The notes under the pieces are model-generated. The model ran no database searches, had not been told where the DNA came from, and worked only from the letters and a program-made list of their open reading frames with translations. From the NCBI RefSeq assembly GCF_040546585.1, contig NZ_JBEPOC010000001.1, positions 744,001 to 808,000 of the forward strand: 64,000 bases of DNA. Reading direction: 5' to 3'. The position numbers and the translations under genes were made by a program. This document shows, in pieces, positions 6,752-15,803 of this stretch (position 1 is the first letter of the stretch; each line of letters opens with the position of its first letter). This stretch comes from Marmoricola sp. OAE513. GTDB lineage: Bacteria > Actinomycetota > Actinomycetes > Propionibacteriales > Nocardioidaceae.

Positions 6752-8050
6752 GTGAGTGACGCCGTAGCCGACCCGTGGCCGGCTCCGCGCGCCCGGTTCC
6801 CGGTCGACCTGCGCGTCGAGCTCCCCGGTTCCAAGTCGCTCACCAACCGCGAGCTGGTGCTCGCCGCCCTGGCCGAGGGCCCCGGCGTCGTACGCCGTGC
6901 CCTGCGGTCGCGCGACACCGCGCTGATGGCGGCCGCCCTGACCAGCCTGGGATCCGCGGTGCACACCCGCGGCTCCGACTGGAGCGTTACGCCCGGCATC
7001 CTCGCGACCGCCGACCGACCAGCGAGCGTGGACTGCGGCCTGGCCGGCACGGTGATGCGGTTCGTGCCGCCGCTCGCTGCACTGCGCGGCGCCCCGACTG
7101 CCTTCGACGGCGACCCGCACGCCCGGACCCGACCGATGGGCGCGATCCTGACCGCGCTGCGCGGACTGGGCGTCGAGGTCGACGCGGCGGAGGACCGGCT
7201 GCCCTTCACGATCAACGGCTCCGGCGCGGTCGCCGGAGGCAGCGTCCGGATCGACGCGTCCGCCTCCAGCCAGTTCGTCTCGGCTCTCCTTCTCGCCGCA
7301 CCCCGGTACGACGACGGGATCGAGGTGCTGCACGTCGGCGCCCCGGTGCCCTCCCTGCCGCACATCGAGATGACGGTGGCCTGCCTGCGCGCCCGTGGCG
7401 TCGAGGTCGACGACAGCGTTCCGGACCGGTGGCGGGTGCACCCCGGACCGATCAGTGCGCTCGACGTGGCCATCGAGCCCGACCTCTCCAACGCGGCGCC
7501 GTTCCTGATGCTGGCGATGACCAGCGGCGGACGGGTTCAGGTGGCTGACTGGCCCACCGCCACCACCCAGGCCGGCGACGCCCTCCGCGAGATCCTGGCC
7601 ACGATGGGCGCCGAGGTGTCCCTGGACGGCGACGGGCTCACCGTGACCGGCACCGGCATCATCTCCGGGCTCGACATCGACCTGCACGACGTCGGCGAGC
7701 TGGCGCCGGCCGTCGCCGCGCTGGCCGCTCTGGCCGACTCCCCCTCACGGCTGCGCGGGATCGCGCACATCCGCGGGCACGAGACCGACCGGCTCGCGGC
7801 GCTGGCCGCCGAGCTGACCGCACGGGGCGCAGGGGTCGTCGAGCACGAGGACGGCCTGGAGATCACGCCCGCTCCCTTGCACGGCGGCGTCTTCCACACC
7901 TACGCCGACCACCGGATGGCCCACGCCGGTGTGGTGATCGGCTCCGCCGTCGACGGCGTGCTGGTCGAGAACGTGACCACGACCTCGAAGACCTTCCCGG
8001 GCTTCGAGCGGGTCTGGTCCGGTCTGCTGGACGGGGCTGCCCGACCGTGA
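6752..8050 (+). CDS. aroA: 3-phosphoshikimate 1-carboxyvinyltransferase (EPSP synthase)
   Basis: A 432-residue enzyme joining shikimate-3-phosphate and phosphoenolpyruvate in the sixth step of the shikimate pathway. Family motifs are present: [16 protein letters not shown] at the N-terminus (substrate-binding Lys/Ser), [14 protein letters not shown], and [13 protein letters not shown] and [10 protein letters not shown] near the C-terminus. Length matches the family. The start is GTG 6752, preceded by a leaderless-type TAGCCT box. The stop overlaps rsgA by four bases (GTGA), so the two are co-translated. Neighbourhood with SRAP and rsgA is as in mycobacteria. Confidence 0.96.
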   Translation: MSDAVADPWPAPRARFPVDLRVELPGSKSLTNRELVLAALAEGPGVVRRALRSRDTALMAAALTSLGSAVHTRGSDWSVTPGILATADRPASVDCGLAGTVMRFVPPLAALRGAPTAFDGDPHARTRPMGAILTALRGLGVEVDAAEDRLPFTINGSGAVAGGSVRIDASASSQFVSALLLAAPRYDDGIEVLHVGAPVPSLPHIEMTVACLRARGVEVDDSVPDRWRVHPGPISALDVAIEPDLSNAAPFLMLAMTSGGRVQVADWPTATTQAGDALREILATMGAEVSLDGDGLTVTGTGIISGLDIDLHDVGELAPAVAALAALADSPSRLRGIAHIRGHETDRLAALAAELTARGAGVVEHEDGLEITPAPLHGGVFHTYADHRMAHAGVVIGSAVDGVLVENVTTTSKTFPGFERVWSGLLDGAARP

Positions 8051-9045
8051 GCCCGCGCTACGACGAGCACGACCCGGAGTCCTACGAGCGACCTCGGCGG
8101 CGTACCCGTCCGCGCACCAAGGACCGCCCGACGTACGACGACGCTGTCCCGGCCCGGGTGGTCACCGTCGACCGAGGCCGGCTGACCTGCCTGCTCGACG
8201 ACGGCACCGTGGTGATGGCGATGAAGGCGCGGCCGCTGGGCCGCAAGGGCGTCGTGGTCGGCGACCGGGTCCGGATCGTCGGCGACACCTCCGGGGACGA
8301 CGGCAGCCTGGCGCGGATCGTGCTGGTCGACGAGCGCGAGACGACGCTGCGACGTACCGCCGACGACACCGACCCGGTCGAGCGGGTGCTGGTCTCGAAC
8401 GCCGACCAGCTGGTCATCGTGGCGGCGCTGGCCGACCCCGAGCCCCGCCCCCGGCTCATCGACCGTGCTCTCGTCGCGGCGTACGCCTCGGGCATGGACC
8501 CGTTGCTGTGCCTCACCAAGGCCGACCTCGCCGACCCGGAGACCCTGGTGAGCATCTACCGCCCGCTGGGCGTCCCGTACGTCGTCACCGAGCGCGGGAC
8601 GGACGTGAGCAACGTGCGCGCACTGCTGACGGGGCGCACCAGCGTGCTGGTCGGGCACAGCGGCGTCGGCAAGTCGACGCTGGTCAACGCGCTGGTCCCC
8701 ACCGCGATGCGCTCCACCGGCATCGTGAACGCGGTGACCGGGCGCGGGCGGCACACCTCGACCAACGCCCTGATGCTGCCGCTGCCGTCGGAGGCCGGGC
8801 CGCCGGACGGCTGGATCATCGACACCCCGGGCATCCGTTCGTTCGGCCTCGCGCACGTGCAGCCCGACCAGCTCATCGAGGCGTTCCCGGACCTGCACGA
8901 GCTGACCGAGGTCTGCCCGCGCGGCTGCACGCACGGGTTCGGTGAGCCCGAGTGCGGCCTGGACGAAGCCGAGGGCGATCAGCGCGACCGGGTGGAGTCG
9001 TTCCGACGCCTGCTGGCGACGCGGGACGTCAAGGAAGGCGACTGA
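8047..9045 (+). CDS. rsgA: Ribosome small-subunit-dependent GTPase RsgA
   Basis: A 332-residue circularly permuted GTPase that helps late 30S maturation. An N-terminal OB-like domain (residues about 35-100) is followed by the permuted G domain: the G4 motif LTKADL near 157, G1 GHSGVGKST near 203, and G3 DTPG near 259. The C-terminal zinc knuckle has Cys-Cys-His-Cys ligands ([14 protein letters not shown]). The GTG at 8047 overlaps the aroA stop (GTGA), supporting coupled translation. Confidence 0.95.
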   Translation: MSPRYDEHDPESYERPRRRTRPRTKDRPTYDDAVPARVVTVDRGRLTCLLDDGTVVMAMKARPLGRKGVVVGDRVRIVGDTSGDDGSLARIVLVDERETTLRRTADDTDPVERVLVSNADQLVIVAALADPEPRPRLIDRALVAAYASGMDPLLCLTKADLADPETLVSIYRPLGVPYVVTERGTDVSNVRALLTGRTSVLVGHSGVGKSTLVNALVPTAMRSTGIVNAVTGRGRHTSTNALMLPLPSEAGPPDGWIIDTPGIRSFGLAHVQPDQLIEAFPDLHELTEVCPRGCTHGFGEPECGLDEAEGDQRDRVESFRRLLATRDVKEGD

Positions 9046-9085
9046 GCAGGTCGCCCTCGCCGCCGCGCCGCCGGCACCTGCTCGC

Positions 9086-9091
9086 TAGCCT
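9086..9091 (+). promoter_or_regulatory. Leaderless -10 box for hisN
   Basis: TAGCCT ends six bases before the ATG at 9098; no Shine-Dalgarno is present. Confidence 0.6.
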
Positions 9092-9097
9092 GTCCCC

Positions 9098-9967
9098 ATG
9101 GCTCTGGACTACACCGACGACCTCCGGCTCGCCCACGTCCTCGCGGACGACGCGGACGCGCTGACGATGGCGCGGTTCAAGGCGCTGGACCTGCACGTGA
9201 TGACCAAGCCGGACCTGACCCCGGTCACCGACGCGGACCAGGCCGTCGAGGAGGGAATCCGTCGCACGCTGTCCCGGGCCCGCTCCCGCGACGCCGTCCT
9301 CGGCGAGGAGCAGGGGTCGGCCGGGCACAGCCAGCGCCGCTGGGTGGTCGACCCGATCGACGGCACCAAGAACTTCGTGCGCGGCGTGCCGGTGTGGGCC
9401 ACGCTGATCGCGCTGATGGTCGACGACGAGGTCGTCGTCGGTGTCGTGTCCGCGCCCGCGCTGAACCGGCGCTGGTGGGCGATGAAGGACGGTGGCGCCT
9501 GGACCGGTACGTCGCTCCTGCGCGCTTCGGCGATCCAGGTCTCCGACGTCTCCCGCGTCGAGGACGCGTCGTTCGCCTACTCCTCGATCGGCGGCTGGGA
9601 GGAGCGCGACCAGCTCGACGACTTCCTGGCACTGTCCCGCCGCTGCTGGCGCACCCGGGCGTTCGGCGACTTCTGGTCCTACATGCTGCTCGCCGAGGGG
9701 GCCGTCGACATCGCCGCCGAACCGGAGCTGGAGCTCTACGACATGGCGGCGCTGGACGTGATCGTCCGCGAGGCCGGCGGCATCTTCACCTCGCTCGACG
9801 GCGAGCCCGGGCCGACCGGCGGCAACGCCATCGCCTCGAACGGCAAGCTGCACGACCAGGCGCTCGCGTTCCTCGGGTCGGTCGACGACGAGTCGCGGCA
9901 CGCTCAGCGCGGCGGCGGCTCGGTGCACGACCTCGCCGACTTCCGTCGGCTCACCGAGGAGGACTAG
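9098..9967 (+). CDS. hisN: Histidinol-phosphatase, inositol monophosphatase family
   Basis: A 289-residue Mg2+-dependent phosphatase of the inositol monophosphatase superfamily. Metal-site motifs are VLGEEQGS (Glu), VVDPIDGTKNFVRG (DxxDGT) and YDMAALDVIVREAGG. In actinobacteria this group supplies the histidinol-phosphate phosphatase step of histidine synthesis. The aroA-rsgA-hisN neighbourhood supports HisN rather than a generic inositol phosphatase. It is probably transcribed from its own leaderless promoter. Confidence 0.9.
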   Translation: MALDYTDDLRLAHVLADDADALTMARFKALDLHVMTKPDLTPVTDADQAVEEGIRRTLSRARSRDAVLGEEQGSAGHSQRRWVVDPIDGTKNFVRGVPVWATLIALMVDDEVVVGVVSAPALNRRWWAMKDGGAWTGTSLLRASAIQVSDVSRVEDASFAYSSIGGWEERDQLDDFLALSRRCWRTRAFGDFWSYMLLAEGAVDIAAEPELELYDMAALDVIVREAGGIFTSLDGEPGPTGGNAIASNGKLHDQALAFLGSVDDESRHAQRGGGSVHDLADFRRLTEED

Positions 9968-10005
9968 TTCTTCCGGCGTTCACCCGGGCCGTCTACCGCG
10001 CGCCC

Positions 10006-10173
10006 ATGAGCGTCTTCTGGAGCATCGTGGTGGTCGCGGCGATCGTCGGCACGATCGCGCTGACCGTGAGCCTGCGCCGGTCGATGACGAGCATCAACGA
10101 GCAGCCCGCGGACATGCGTCGCGCGGACGAGGACACCCGGCCCCCCTTCGAGGGCCGGGGCCAAGGGGTCTAG
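10006..10173 (+). CDS. Small single-pass membrane protein
   Basis: A 55-residue ORF, ATG 10006 to TAG 10173. It has one N-terminal membrane helix (SVFWSIVVVAAIVGTIALTV) followed by a short polar cytoplasmic tail rich in Arg, Asp and Glu. No Shine-Dalgarno is evident; TCTACC lies eight bases upstream, so the message may be leaderless. Family not recognised. The hydrophobic pattern and its fit between hisN and the FKBP gene favour a real gene. Confidence 0.55.
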   Translation: MSVFWSIVVVAAIVGTIALTVSLRRSMTSINEQPADMRRADEDTRPPFEGRGQGV

Positions 10174-10180
10174 CGGACGC

Positions 10181-10552
10181 TCAGTGGACCTGCAGCAGGT
10201 CGACGACGAAGATCAGCGTCTCACCGGGCTTGATCGCGCCGCCGGCGCCACGGTCGCCGTAGCCGAGGTGCGCGGGGATGACGAGTTGACGACGGCCGCC
10301 GACCTTCATGCCCTGGACGCCCTGGTCCCAGCCGGCGATGACGCGACCGCCACCGAGCGGGAACCGGAACGCCGAGCCGCGGTTGTAGGAGGCGTCGAAC
10401 TCCTCACCGGTCGAGTGCGCGACACCGACGTAGTGCACGGACACGTCGCGGCCGGCGACGGCCTCGTCGCCGTCACCCACGGTGATGTCGGTGACGACCA
10501 GGTCGGTCGGGACGGGACCTTCGTAGAACTCGACCTCGGGCTTCTCGGACAT
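10181..10552 (-). CDS. FKBP-type peptidyl-prolyl cis-trans isomerase
   Basis: A 123-residue one-domain FKBP. Core motifs are VSVHYVGVAHSTGEEFDASY, FPLGGGRVIAGWDQGVQGMKVGG and IPAHLGYGDRGAGG ending in LIFVVDLLQVH, matching the FKBP12-like fold and its hydrophobic active site (Trp in AGWDQ). There is no signal peptide, so it acts in the cytoplasm. The ATG at 10552 is chosen because AGGAG stands six bases upstream; a longer frame to 10597 would overlap bioB. Confidence 0.93.
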   Translation of the reverse strand: MSEKPEVEFYEGPVPTDLVVTDITVGDGDEAVAGRDVSVHYVGVAHSTGEEFDASYNRGSAFRFPLGGGRVIAGWDQGVQGMKVGGRRQLVIPAHLGYGDRGAGGAIKPGETLIFVVDLLQVH

Positions 10553-10593
10553 GGGTGCTCCTGGGGTGGTGAGGGACTGGAGGATGCGTCGGA

Positions 10594-11664
10594 TCATGCG
10601 TTGGCGGGCAGGTCGGTGCCGGCGCCGCGACGGCGCTTCACCGGGTCGTGCGTGGCGGTGGCGGCAGGAGCGGCGGTGTCCTCAGCGGCGCCGAGGACGA
10701 CGAAACCGTTGTCGCGGATCATCGCCAGGTCCTCCTCGGCCGCCTGGCCCTCGGAGGTCAGGTAGTCGCCGAGGAAGATCGAGTTGGCCACGTGGAGAGC
10801 CATCGCCTGCAGGCTGCGCAGGTGCATCTCGCGACCGCCGGCGATCCGGATCTCCTTGTCGGGGCAGACGAACCGGGCCATCGCGAGGATCTTCACGCAC
10901 CGGGTGGGAGCCAGCTCCCAGGTGTTCTCGTACGGCGTGCCGTCGAAGGGCATCAGGAAGTTCACCGGGATGGAGTCGGTGTCGAGGTCGCGCAGCGCGA
11001 ACAGGGCCTCGACGAGCTGCTCGTCGGACTCGCCCAGACCCGCGATCAACCCGCTGCACGGGGACAGGCCGGCCGACTTCGCCTTGCCGACGGTGTCGAC
11101 GCGGTCGGCGTAGGTGTGCGTCTGCACGATGTTGTCGTGGTGCGACTCGGCCGTGTTGATGTTGTGGTTGTAGGCATCGACGCCAGCGTCCTTGAGGCGC
11201 TCGGCCTGCCCGTCCTTGAGCAGGCCCAGGCAGGCACAGACCTCGACCTGCGGGTACTCGTCCTTGATCGCGCCCACCATGTCGGTGATCCGGTCGATGT
11301 CCTTATTCGTCGGTCCGCGGCCGCTGGAGACCATGCAGACCCGGGTGGCGCCACCCTTGAGGCCGGCCTCGGCCGCGGCGAGCGCCTCGTCGGTCTTCAG
11401 CCACTTGTACTTGAGGATGTCCGCGGTCGAGCCGACGGCCTGCGAGCAGTAGTTGCAGTTCTCGGGGCACAGGCCGGACTTCAGGTTGACCAGGTAGTTC
11501 ACCTTGACGGTGTTGCCGAAGTGCTCGCGGCGCAACCGGCTCGCAGCCGCGACGACGTCGAGCAGCTCGTCGTCGTGCGCCCGGAGGACGGCGAGGGCGT
11601 CGTCGGCCGTCGCCGGCTTCCCGTCGAGGATGCTGCTGGCGAGCTGGTCGAACATCGAAGTCAT
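10594..11664 (-). CDS. bioB: Biotin synthase
   Basis: A 356-residue radical SAM enzyme inserting sulfur into dethiobiotin. The radical SAM cluster motif CxxxCxxC is CPENCNYC with Cys66, Cys70 and Cys73. Further conserved pieces are [15 protein letters not shown] and [16 protein letters not shown]. The C-terminal Ala-rich tail beyond about residue 325 extends past the usual core. No other bio gene is nearby. A CATAAT box six bases before the ATG suggests a leaderless mRNA. Confidence 0.96.
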   Translation of the reverse strand: MTSMFDQLASSILDGKPATADDALAVLRAHDDELLDVVAAASRLRREHFGNTVKVNYLVNLKSGLCPENCNYCSQAVGSTADILKYKWLKTDEALAAAEAGLKGGATRVCMVSSGRGPTNKDIDRITDMVGAIKDEYPQVEVCACLGLLKDGQAERLKDAGVDAYNHNINTAESHHDNIVQTHTYADRVDTVGKAKSAGLSPCSGLIAGLGESDEQLVEALFALRDLDTDSIPVNFLMPFDGTPYENTWELAPTRCVKILAMARFVCPDKEIRIAGGREMHLRSLQAMALHVANSIFLGDYLTSEGQAAEEDLAMIRDNGFVVLGAAEDTAAPAATATHDPVKRRRGAGTDLPANA

Positions 11665-11670
11665 GGCCTC

Positions 11671-11676
11671 ATTATG
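11671..11676 (-). promoter_or_regulatory. -10 box for bioB
   Basis: CATAAT (close to TATAAT) ends six bases before the ATG at 11664, the leaderless spacing seen elsewhere in the window. No -35 is clear. Confidence 0.5.
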
Positions 11677-11727
11677 CCGTGACGAGGTCCGGTCCCTGCG
11701 GGGGTCTCGGGTACTGACTGGTAGCCG

Positions 11728-12159
11728 TCAGGTCTGGTGGACGTAGGAGTCCAGCTGGTCGCGCTCGAACTCGACCTGGTCGATGTGGTTCTTGACGATG
11801 TCGCCGATGCTGACGACGCCCACGAGCCGGCCGTCGTCGACCACCGGGAGGTGCCGGAAGCGACCCTCGGTCATGATCGAGCGGACCTCGTCCAGGGAGG
11901 AACCGGACTCGCAGGTGCGCACGTTGCTGGTCATGATCTCCGAGACCGCCGCGTCCAGGGCGCCGTCGTTGCCGTTCAGGCGGCGTACGACGTCGCGCTC
12001 GCTGACGATCCCGGCGACGGTGGTGCCGTCGCCGGAGACGACCGCAGCACCGATGTTGTTGGTGGCGAGCAGGGCCACCAGGTCCCGCACGCTCGCGTCG
12101 GGTTTGATCGTGATGATGTTCTGGCTGGCCTTGCCGGCAACTACTTCACTGATCTTCAT
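11728..12159 (-). CDS. Two-CBS-domain protein
   Basis: A 143-residue cytoplasmic protein made of two CBS motifs: one around IGAAVVSGDGTTVAGIVSERDV, preceded by TIKPDASVRDLVALL, and one around FRHLPVVDDGRLVGVVSIGDIV. Tandem CBS pairs bind adenine nucleotides and often sense energy state. The ATG at 12159 (MKISEVV) is chosen over one at 12195 because a complete promoter ends seven bases before it and conserved sequence begins there. Confidence 0.88.
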   Translation of the reverse strand: MKISEVVAGKASQNIITIKPDASVRDLVALLATNNIGAAVVSGDGTTVAGIVSERDVVRRLNGNDGALDAAVSEIMTSNVRTCESGSSLDEVRSIMTEGRFRHLPVVDDGRLVGVVSIGDIVKNHIDQVEFERDQLDSYVHQT

Positions 12160-12166
12160 GCTGGCG

Positions 12167-12195
12167 AATCTAGAGTTCGCGGGCGGCGATGACAA
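12167..12195 (-). promoter_or_regulatory. Promoter of CBS gene (leaderless)
   Basis: On the minus strand TTGTCA (12190-12195), 17 bases, then TAGATT (12167-12172), and seven bases to the ATG at 12159. The -35 matches TTGACA at five of six positions. The promoter lies over the end of the S4 gene. Confidence 0.6.
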
Positions 12196-12388
12196 CGGTC
12201 TGGCCGTGGACAGTCACGGTTTCTCCCACGACCAGCTGCCGACCCCGGCGGGTCTCGACCTCGCCGTTGACCTGCACCTGGCCCTGGAGCAGCAGCTCCT
12301 TGGCCTCGCTGCCGTGGTCGATGAAGTCGGCCAGCTTGAGCAGCTGCCCCAGCCGGATCGCGTCGTCGCGGATCTCGATCTCCTTCAT
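12170..12388 (-). CDS. S4-domain RNA-binding protein
   Basis: A 72-residue protein consisting of a single S4 domain (IRLGQLLKLADFIDHGSEAKELL, then GQVQVNGEVETRRGRQL), of the YbcJ/YaaA type that binds structured RNA, often rRNA. The ATG at 12388 has a strong GAGGAGG upstream. It follows the DUF445 gene closely and probably shares its transcript. RNA target unknown. Confidence 0.88.
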   Translation of the reverse strand: MKEIEIRDDAIRLGQLLKLADFIDHGSEAKELLLQGQVQVNGEVETRRGRQLVVGETVTVHGQTVVIAAREL

Positions 12389-12398
12389 GCGGGCCTCC

Positions 12399-13661
12399 TC
12401 ACCCGAGCACGGTACTGATCGCGTGGATCGCCACGCCCACCAGTCCACCGACGATGGTGCCGTTGATCCGGATGAACTGCAGGTCCCGGCCGACCTGGAG
12501 CTCGATCCGCGCGGCGGCCTCCTCGCCGTCCCACCGGGCGATCGTGTGCGTGATCACGGCGGTCAGCTCGCCGCCGTAGCGGCGTACGCCGAAGACCACC
12601 GCGTCGGCGGCCCAGGTGTCCACGCGCTGCTGCAGCCGCGCCTCGGTCTGCAGCCGGGTGCCGAACCGGACCAGCTCCGCGGTCGCCCGCGCGCGCAGCG
12701 GCCCCTGGTCGTCTGCCAGCGCATCGAGGAGCGCCTGCTTGACGGCGTCGAAGAGCGCCATCCCGCTGGCCATGAACTGCGGGTGCTCGAGCAGCCGGGT
12801 CTTGAGCCGCTCGGCACGTGCCTGGGTCTCCGGGCGGGTGAGCAGGTCCTGGGCGAGCTGGGTCAGCAGGCTGTCCAACGCCTGACGGGCGCGGTGCTGC
12901 GGATCGGCCCGGATGTCGGCGAGCCAGCGGATCGCCTCGAGGTGGATCCGCTCGGTGACGATCTCGTTGAGGCGGTCCGGTGCCCACTTCGGTGCACGCT
13001 CCCCCAGCACCGCGGTGAAGGTGTCCTGGTTGTGCACGAGCCAGTGATGGCCCTCCTCCAGCGCCAGGTCGACCAAGCCGTGGTGGGCGTCGTCCTGGAG
13101 TACCTCGGCGAGCAGGTTGCCCGCGATCGGCGAGATCGGCTCGTTGATCAGCCGGGGCAGCAGCACGTCGGCGACCACCGCTTCGACGTCGCTGTCGCGC
13201 AGCCGGTTCAGACCCAGCGTGATCAGGGAGGAGCCCTCCGCGACGACCTTGGCGGCGTGGGTCGGGTCGGCCAGCCACTCCCCGCCGCGCTCGGCGATCC
13301 GAGCCGCGGACAGGCGCTCGCGGATGATCTCCTCCTGGAGGAAGTTCTCGCTGACGAAGTCCTCGAGGCTCTTCCCGAACTCGTCCTTCTTCCGCGGGAT
13401 CAGCGCCGTGTGCGGGATCGGCAGGCCGAGCGGGTGGCGGAACAGCGCGGTCACGGCGAACCAGTCGGCCATCGCGCCCACCATGGCGGCCTCGGCCCCG
13501 GCGTTGACGTAGCCGAGGAACCCGTGGTGGTCGCGGGTGACCACGTAGACCACGGCGGCCAGGACCAGCAGGCCGAACGCCACCGACTTCATCTGCCGCA
13601 GTCGGCGGCGGCGCACGGCGTCCGGGGAGGCGCCGTCGGGGATCACCATCGGGATCGTCAT
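12399..13661 (-). CDS. DUF445 family membrane-associated protein
   Basis: A 420-residue DUF445 protein. It has an N-terminal helix (FGLLVLAAVVYVVT), the conserved GAEAAMVGAMADWFAVTALF segment followed by PLGLPIPHTALIP, a long helical middle, and a C-terminal hydrophobic helix (GTIVGGLVGVAIHAIS). DUF445 proteins are inner-membrane proteins of unknown function. The ATG at 13661 is the best start; an in-frame ATG at 13649 is possible. TAGCGT ends ten bases upstream and may be the -10. Confidence 0.9.
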   Translation of the reverse strand: MTIPMVIPDGASPDAVRRRRLRQMKSVAFGLLVLAAVVYVVTRDHHGFLGYVNAGAEAAMVGAMADWFAVTALFRHPLGLPIPHTALIPRKKDEFGKSLEDFVSENFLQEEIIRERLSAARIAERGGEWLADPTHAAKVVAEGSSLITLGLNRLRDSDVEAVVADVLLPRLINEPISPIAGNLLAEVLQDDAHHGLVDLALEEGHHWLVHNQDTFTAVLGERAPKWAPDRLNEIVTERIHLEAIRWLADIRADPQHRARQALDSLLTQLAQDLLTRPETQARAERLKTRLLEHPQFMASGMALFDAVKQALLDALADDQGPLRARATAELVRFGTRLQTEARLQQRVDTWAADAVVFGVRRYGGELTAVITHTIARWDGEEAAARIELQVGRDLQFIRINGTIVGGLVGVAIHAISTVLG

Positions 13662-13748
13662 CGTGACCCCGACGCTACCGGAGGGAGCCGCGGCCGATCG
13701 CTCGCCCCTTTCGTCCAGGTTCACTTCGGCATGCACAGGTCCCTGACC

Positions 13749-13754
13749 TAGGCT
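13749..13754 (+). promoter_or_regulatory. Leaderless -10 box for secreted metallopeptidase-like gene
   Basis: TAGGCT ends six bases before the GTG at 13761. Confidence 0.55.
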
Positions 13755-13760
13755 TCGGGG

Positions 13761-15296
13761 GTGCACACCTCTTTCAAGGCCGCCCTCGGAGCCGTCCTGA
13801 CCACGGCCGTGGTCTTCAGCGTTCCCACGTTCTCCGCGGCCGCGACCGCGACGACGGCGGGCGCGACGCCGGTCGCGGCATCGGCTGTGACGTCTGGCGG
13901 GGCATCCACGAAGGCCGAGAAGCCGCGGAAGTACACCCGCGCCGAGGCGACCGCGATCTTCCACGAGCTGCAGGCGGCACTCTCGCCGAAGGACCTGCCG
14001 AAGCGCAAGCTCGGCGACCCGCTGCCCCGCAAGGACCTGGGCCGGCTGATGCGCGAGGCCCAGCTGGCGAAGGGCTCGATGACCGCACGGCAGGCCTCGA
14101 TCATCGACGGCGGACGGCCGGTCCCGAAGTCGGCCAACTGCACGACCCCGTTCCTGTCACCCTGGAAGGTCGTGGAGAGCGCGCACTTCTGCGTGCACTA
14201 CCGCGACGGACTGTCGGCCTCGAGCGGCGGCGCGTCGCTGGCGCAGGCGCAGGAGACGCTCTACGTGATGGAGAAGGTCGTCTACGTCAAGGAGGTCGGC
14301 GTCCTCGGCTACCAGCCGCCGGTCAACGACGGCGACGGCAAGACCGACGTCTTCCTCGACCAGCTCGGCGACCAGGGCTACTACGGCTTCTGTACCACCG
14401 ACTCGGGCGCCTCCACCTCGACGGCGTGGTGCGGCCTGGACAACGACTTCGCCCGTAGCGAGTTCGGCGCCGACCCGGGCGCGTCGCTGCGGGTCACCGC
14501 CGCCCACGAGTTCTTCCACGCGATCCAGTTCGGCTACGACGCCAACGAGAGCGACTGGTTCATGGAGGGCACTGCCGTCTGGATGGAGGACTTCGTCTAC
14601 GACGGCATCAACGACTACCTGCAGTACCTGAACTACAGCCAGATCGTGAAGCCGCGCAACGCGCTCGACTACGCCGGCGGGCTCGAGCGCTACGGCGCGG
14701 TCACCTGGTGGAAGTACATGTCCGAGCGCTTCAGGAGCAACAACATCATCCGCGAGGTCTGGAACGCCGCCCGCGTCTCCGCAGGCGGACGCAACGCGAT
14801 CCAGGCGGTCGTGGCTGTGCTCAAGGCGCGCGGGTACAAGGACTTCCCTCTCGAGTTCGCCCGGTACGCCGTCTGGAACACGCTGCCCCCGGGGACCTAC
14901 TCCGAGCGCGGCGCGTACCCGTCGCCCGGCGCGTGGGCGCGCGGCACGCTGAGCCGCAAGGCGAAGGACACCGGCACGCTCGACGTCCGGGTCAACCACC
15001 TGGCCACGGCGCCCCTGGTGCTGAAGCCGAGCAAGAAGCTCCCCTCCCGTGCACAGCTGAAGCTGATCATCGACGCGCCGAACACGAACCGGGGCACCGA
15101 GATCCGGGTGCAGGTCCGCTACCGGTCCGGCAAGGTCGCCACCTACGTGATGCCGCTGAACGCCGCCGGCAACGGTAAGAAGCGGTTCCCGTTCAACCCC
15201 AAGAAGGTGCGGACCACCGTCATCACGATGACCAACGGCAGCACGGGCTACTACAACAACCAGATGTTCAAGATCCGCGCGATCGCGAAGTACTGA
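13761..15296 (+). CDS. Secreted zinc metallopeptidase-like protein (MXAN_6640-type)
   Basis: A 511-residue exported protein with a signal peptide (residues 1 to about 27, ending FSAAA). The mature part has HEFFHAIQFGYD with Glu in FMEGTAVWMED about 20 residues on, a gluzincin-like HExxH...E zinc site in which the second position is Glu and the two His are kept. A calcium-type acidic stretch NDGDGKTDVF precedes it. The C-terminal 130 residues form a beta-rich domain (IRVQVRYRSGKVATYV). The family is annotated as putative metalloprotease; activity is not proven. The GTG start is set by the TAGGCT box and the signal peptide. Confidence 0.82.
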   Translation: MHTSFKAALGAVLTTAVVFSVPTFSAAATATTAGATPVAASAVTSGGASTKAEKPRKYTRAEATAIFHELQAALSPKDLPKRKLGDPLPRKDLGRLMREAQLAKGSMTARQASIIDGGRPVPKSANCTTPFLSPWKVVESAHFCVHYRDGLSASSGGASLAQAQETLYVMEKVVYVKEVGVLGYQPPVNDGDGKTDVFLDQLGDQGYYGFCTTDSGASTSTAWCGLDNDFARSEFGADPGASLRVTAAHEFFHAIQFGYDANESDWFMEGTAVWMEDFVYDGINDYLQYLNYSQIVKPRNALDYAGGLERYGAVTWWKYMSERFRSNNIIREVWNAARVSAGGRNAIQAVVAVLKARGYKDFPLEFARYAVWNTLPPGTYSERGAYPSPGAWARGTLSRKAKDTGTLDVRVNHLATAPLVLKPSKKLPSRAQLKLIIDAPNTNRGTEIRVQVRYRSGKVATYVMPLNAAGNGKKRFPFNPKKVRTTVITMTNGSTGYYNNQMFKIRAIAKY

Positions 15297-15297
15297 G

Positions 15298-15690
15298 ATG
15301 CCCACCCCTGCCGAGATCGGCCTGCAGCGCTGGCACGACGTCGTCGAGTCCCGTGACGCCGCGGCTCTGCCCGCGATGATCACCGAGGACGCCGTCTTCC
15401 ACTCCCCCGCCGTGCACACGCCGCAGAAGGGCCGCGACACCGTGTGCGCCTACCTCGGTGCCGCCCTGGTCGTCCTCGGACCCGAGCTCCGCTACTCCGA
15501 CACCTGGAAGAACGAGAACGACGCCGTGCTCCGCTTCCACACCGTCGTGGACGGCAAGCAGGTCGAGGGGATCGACATGATCACCTGGAACGACGAGGGC
15601 CTGATCACCGACTTCACCGTCATGGTGCGCCCGTTCCAGGCGCTCGAGGTCGTGATCGCGGCGATGGGCAAGCAGCTCTTCGGCGGCTGA
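15298..15690 (+). CDS. SnoaL/NTF2-like protein
   Basis: A 130-residue cone-shaped NTF2-like fold protein of the SnoaL family: LQRWHDVVESRDAAALPAMITEDAVFHSP followed by four beta strands (AVLRFHTVVDGKQVEGIDMITWNDEG). Members are ring-opening or isomerising enzymes or ligand binders. The ATG lies one base after the preceding stop, so it is probably co-translated with the secreted protein gene although the products act in different compartments. Ligand unknown. Confidence 0.8.
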   Translation: MPTPAEIGLQRWHDVVESRDAAALPAMITEDAVFHSPAVHTPQKGRDTVCAYLGAALVVLGPELRYSDTWKNENDAVLRFHTVVDGKQVEGIDMITWNDEGLITDFTVMVRPFQALEVVIAAMGKQLFGG

Positions 15691-15693
15691 CCT

Positions 15694-15803
15694 CGGTCAT
15701 CGAGCTTGTCGAGATGTGGTGCGGCAAGCTCCGTAGGTCGCCACGTCTCGGCAGGCTCGGCGACCGGGAGGCTCGACGACCGGGGCCTCGACGACCGGGA
15801 ACG
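15694..15803. repeat. Palindromic dispersed element (family 2) between convergent genes
   Basis: GGTCATCGAGCTTGTCGAGA (from 15696) is followed by an imperfect inverted copy (from about 15738) and two short CTCGACGACCGG repeats. The whole can fold into a long hairpin and separates two convergent genes, so it may act as a bidirectional terminator. Copies of the same element occur at 52573-52640, 54230-54251 and 61079-61216. Confidence 0.7.

Noticed and set aside
5848-7491. Long minus-strand frame opposite the sigma fusion and aroA
   Set aside because: Low-complexity and without motifs, while both plus-strand genes have full family signatures.
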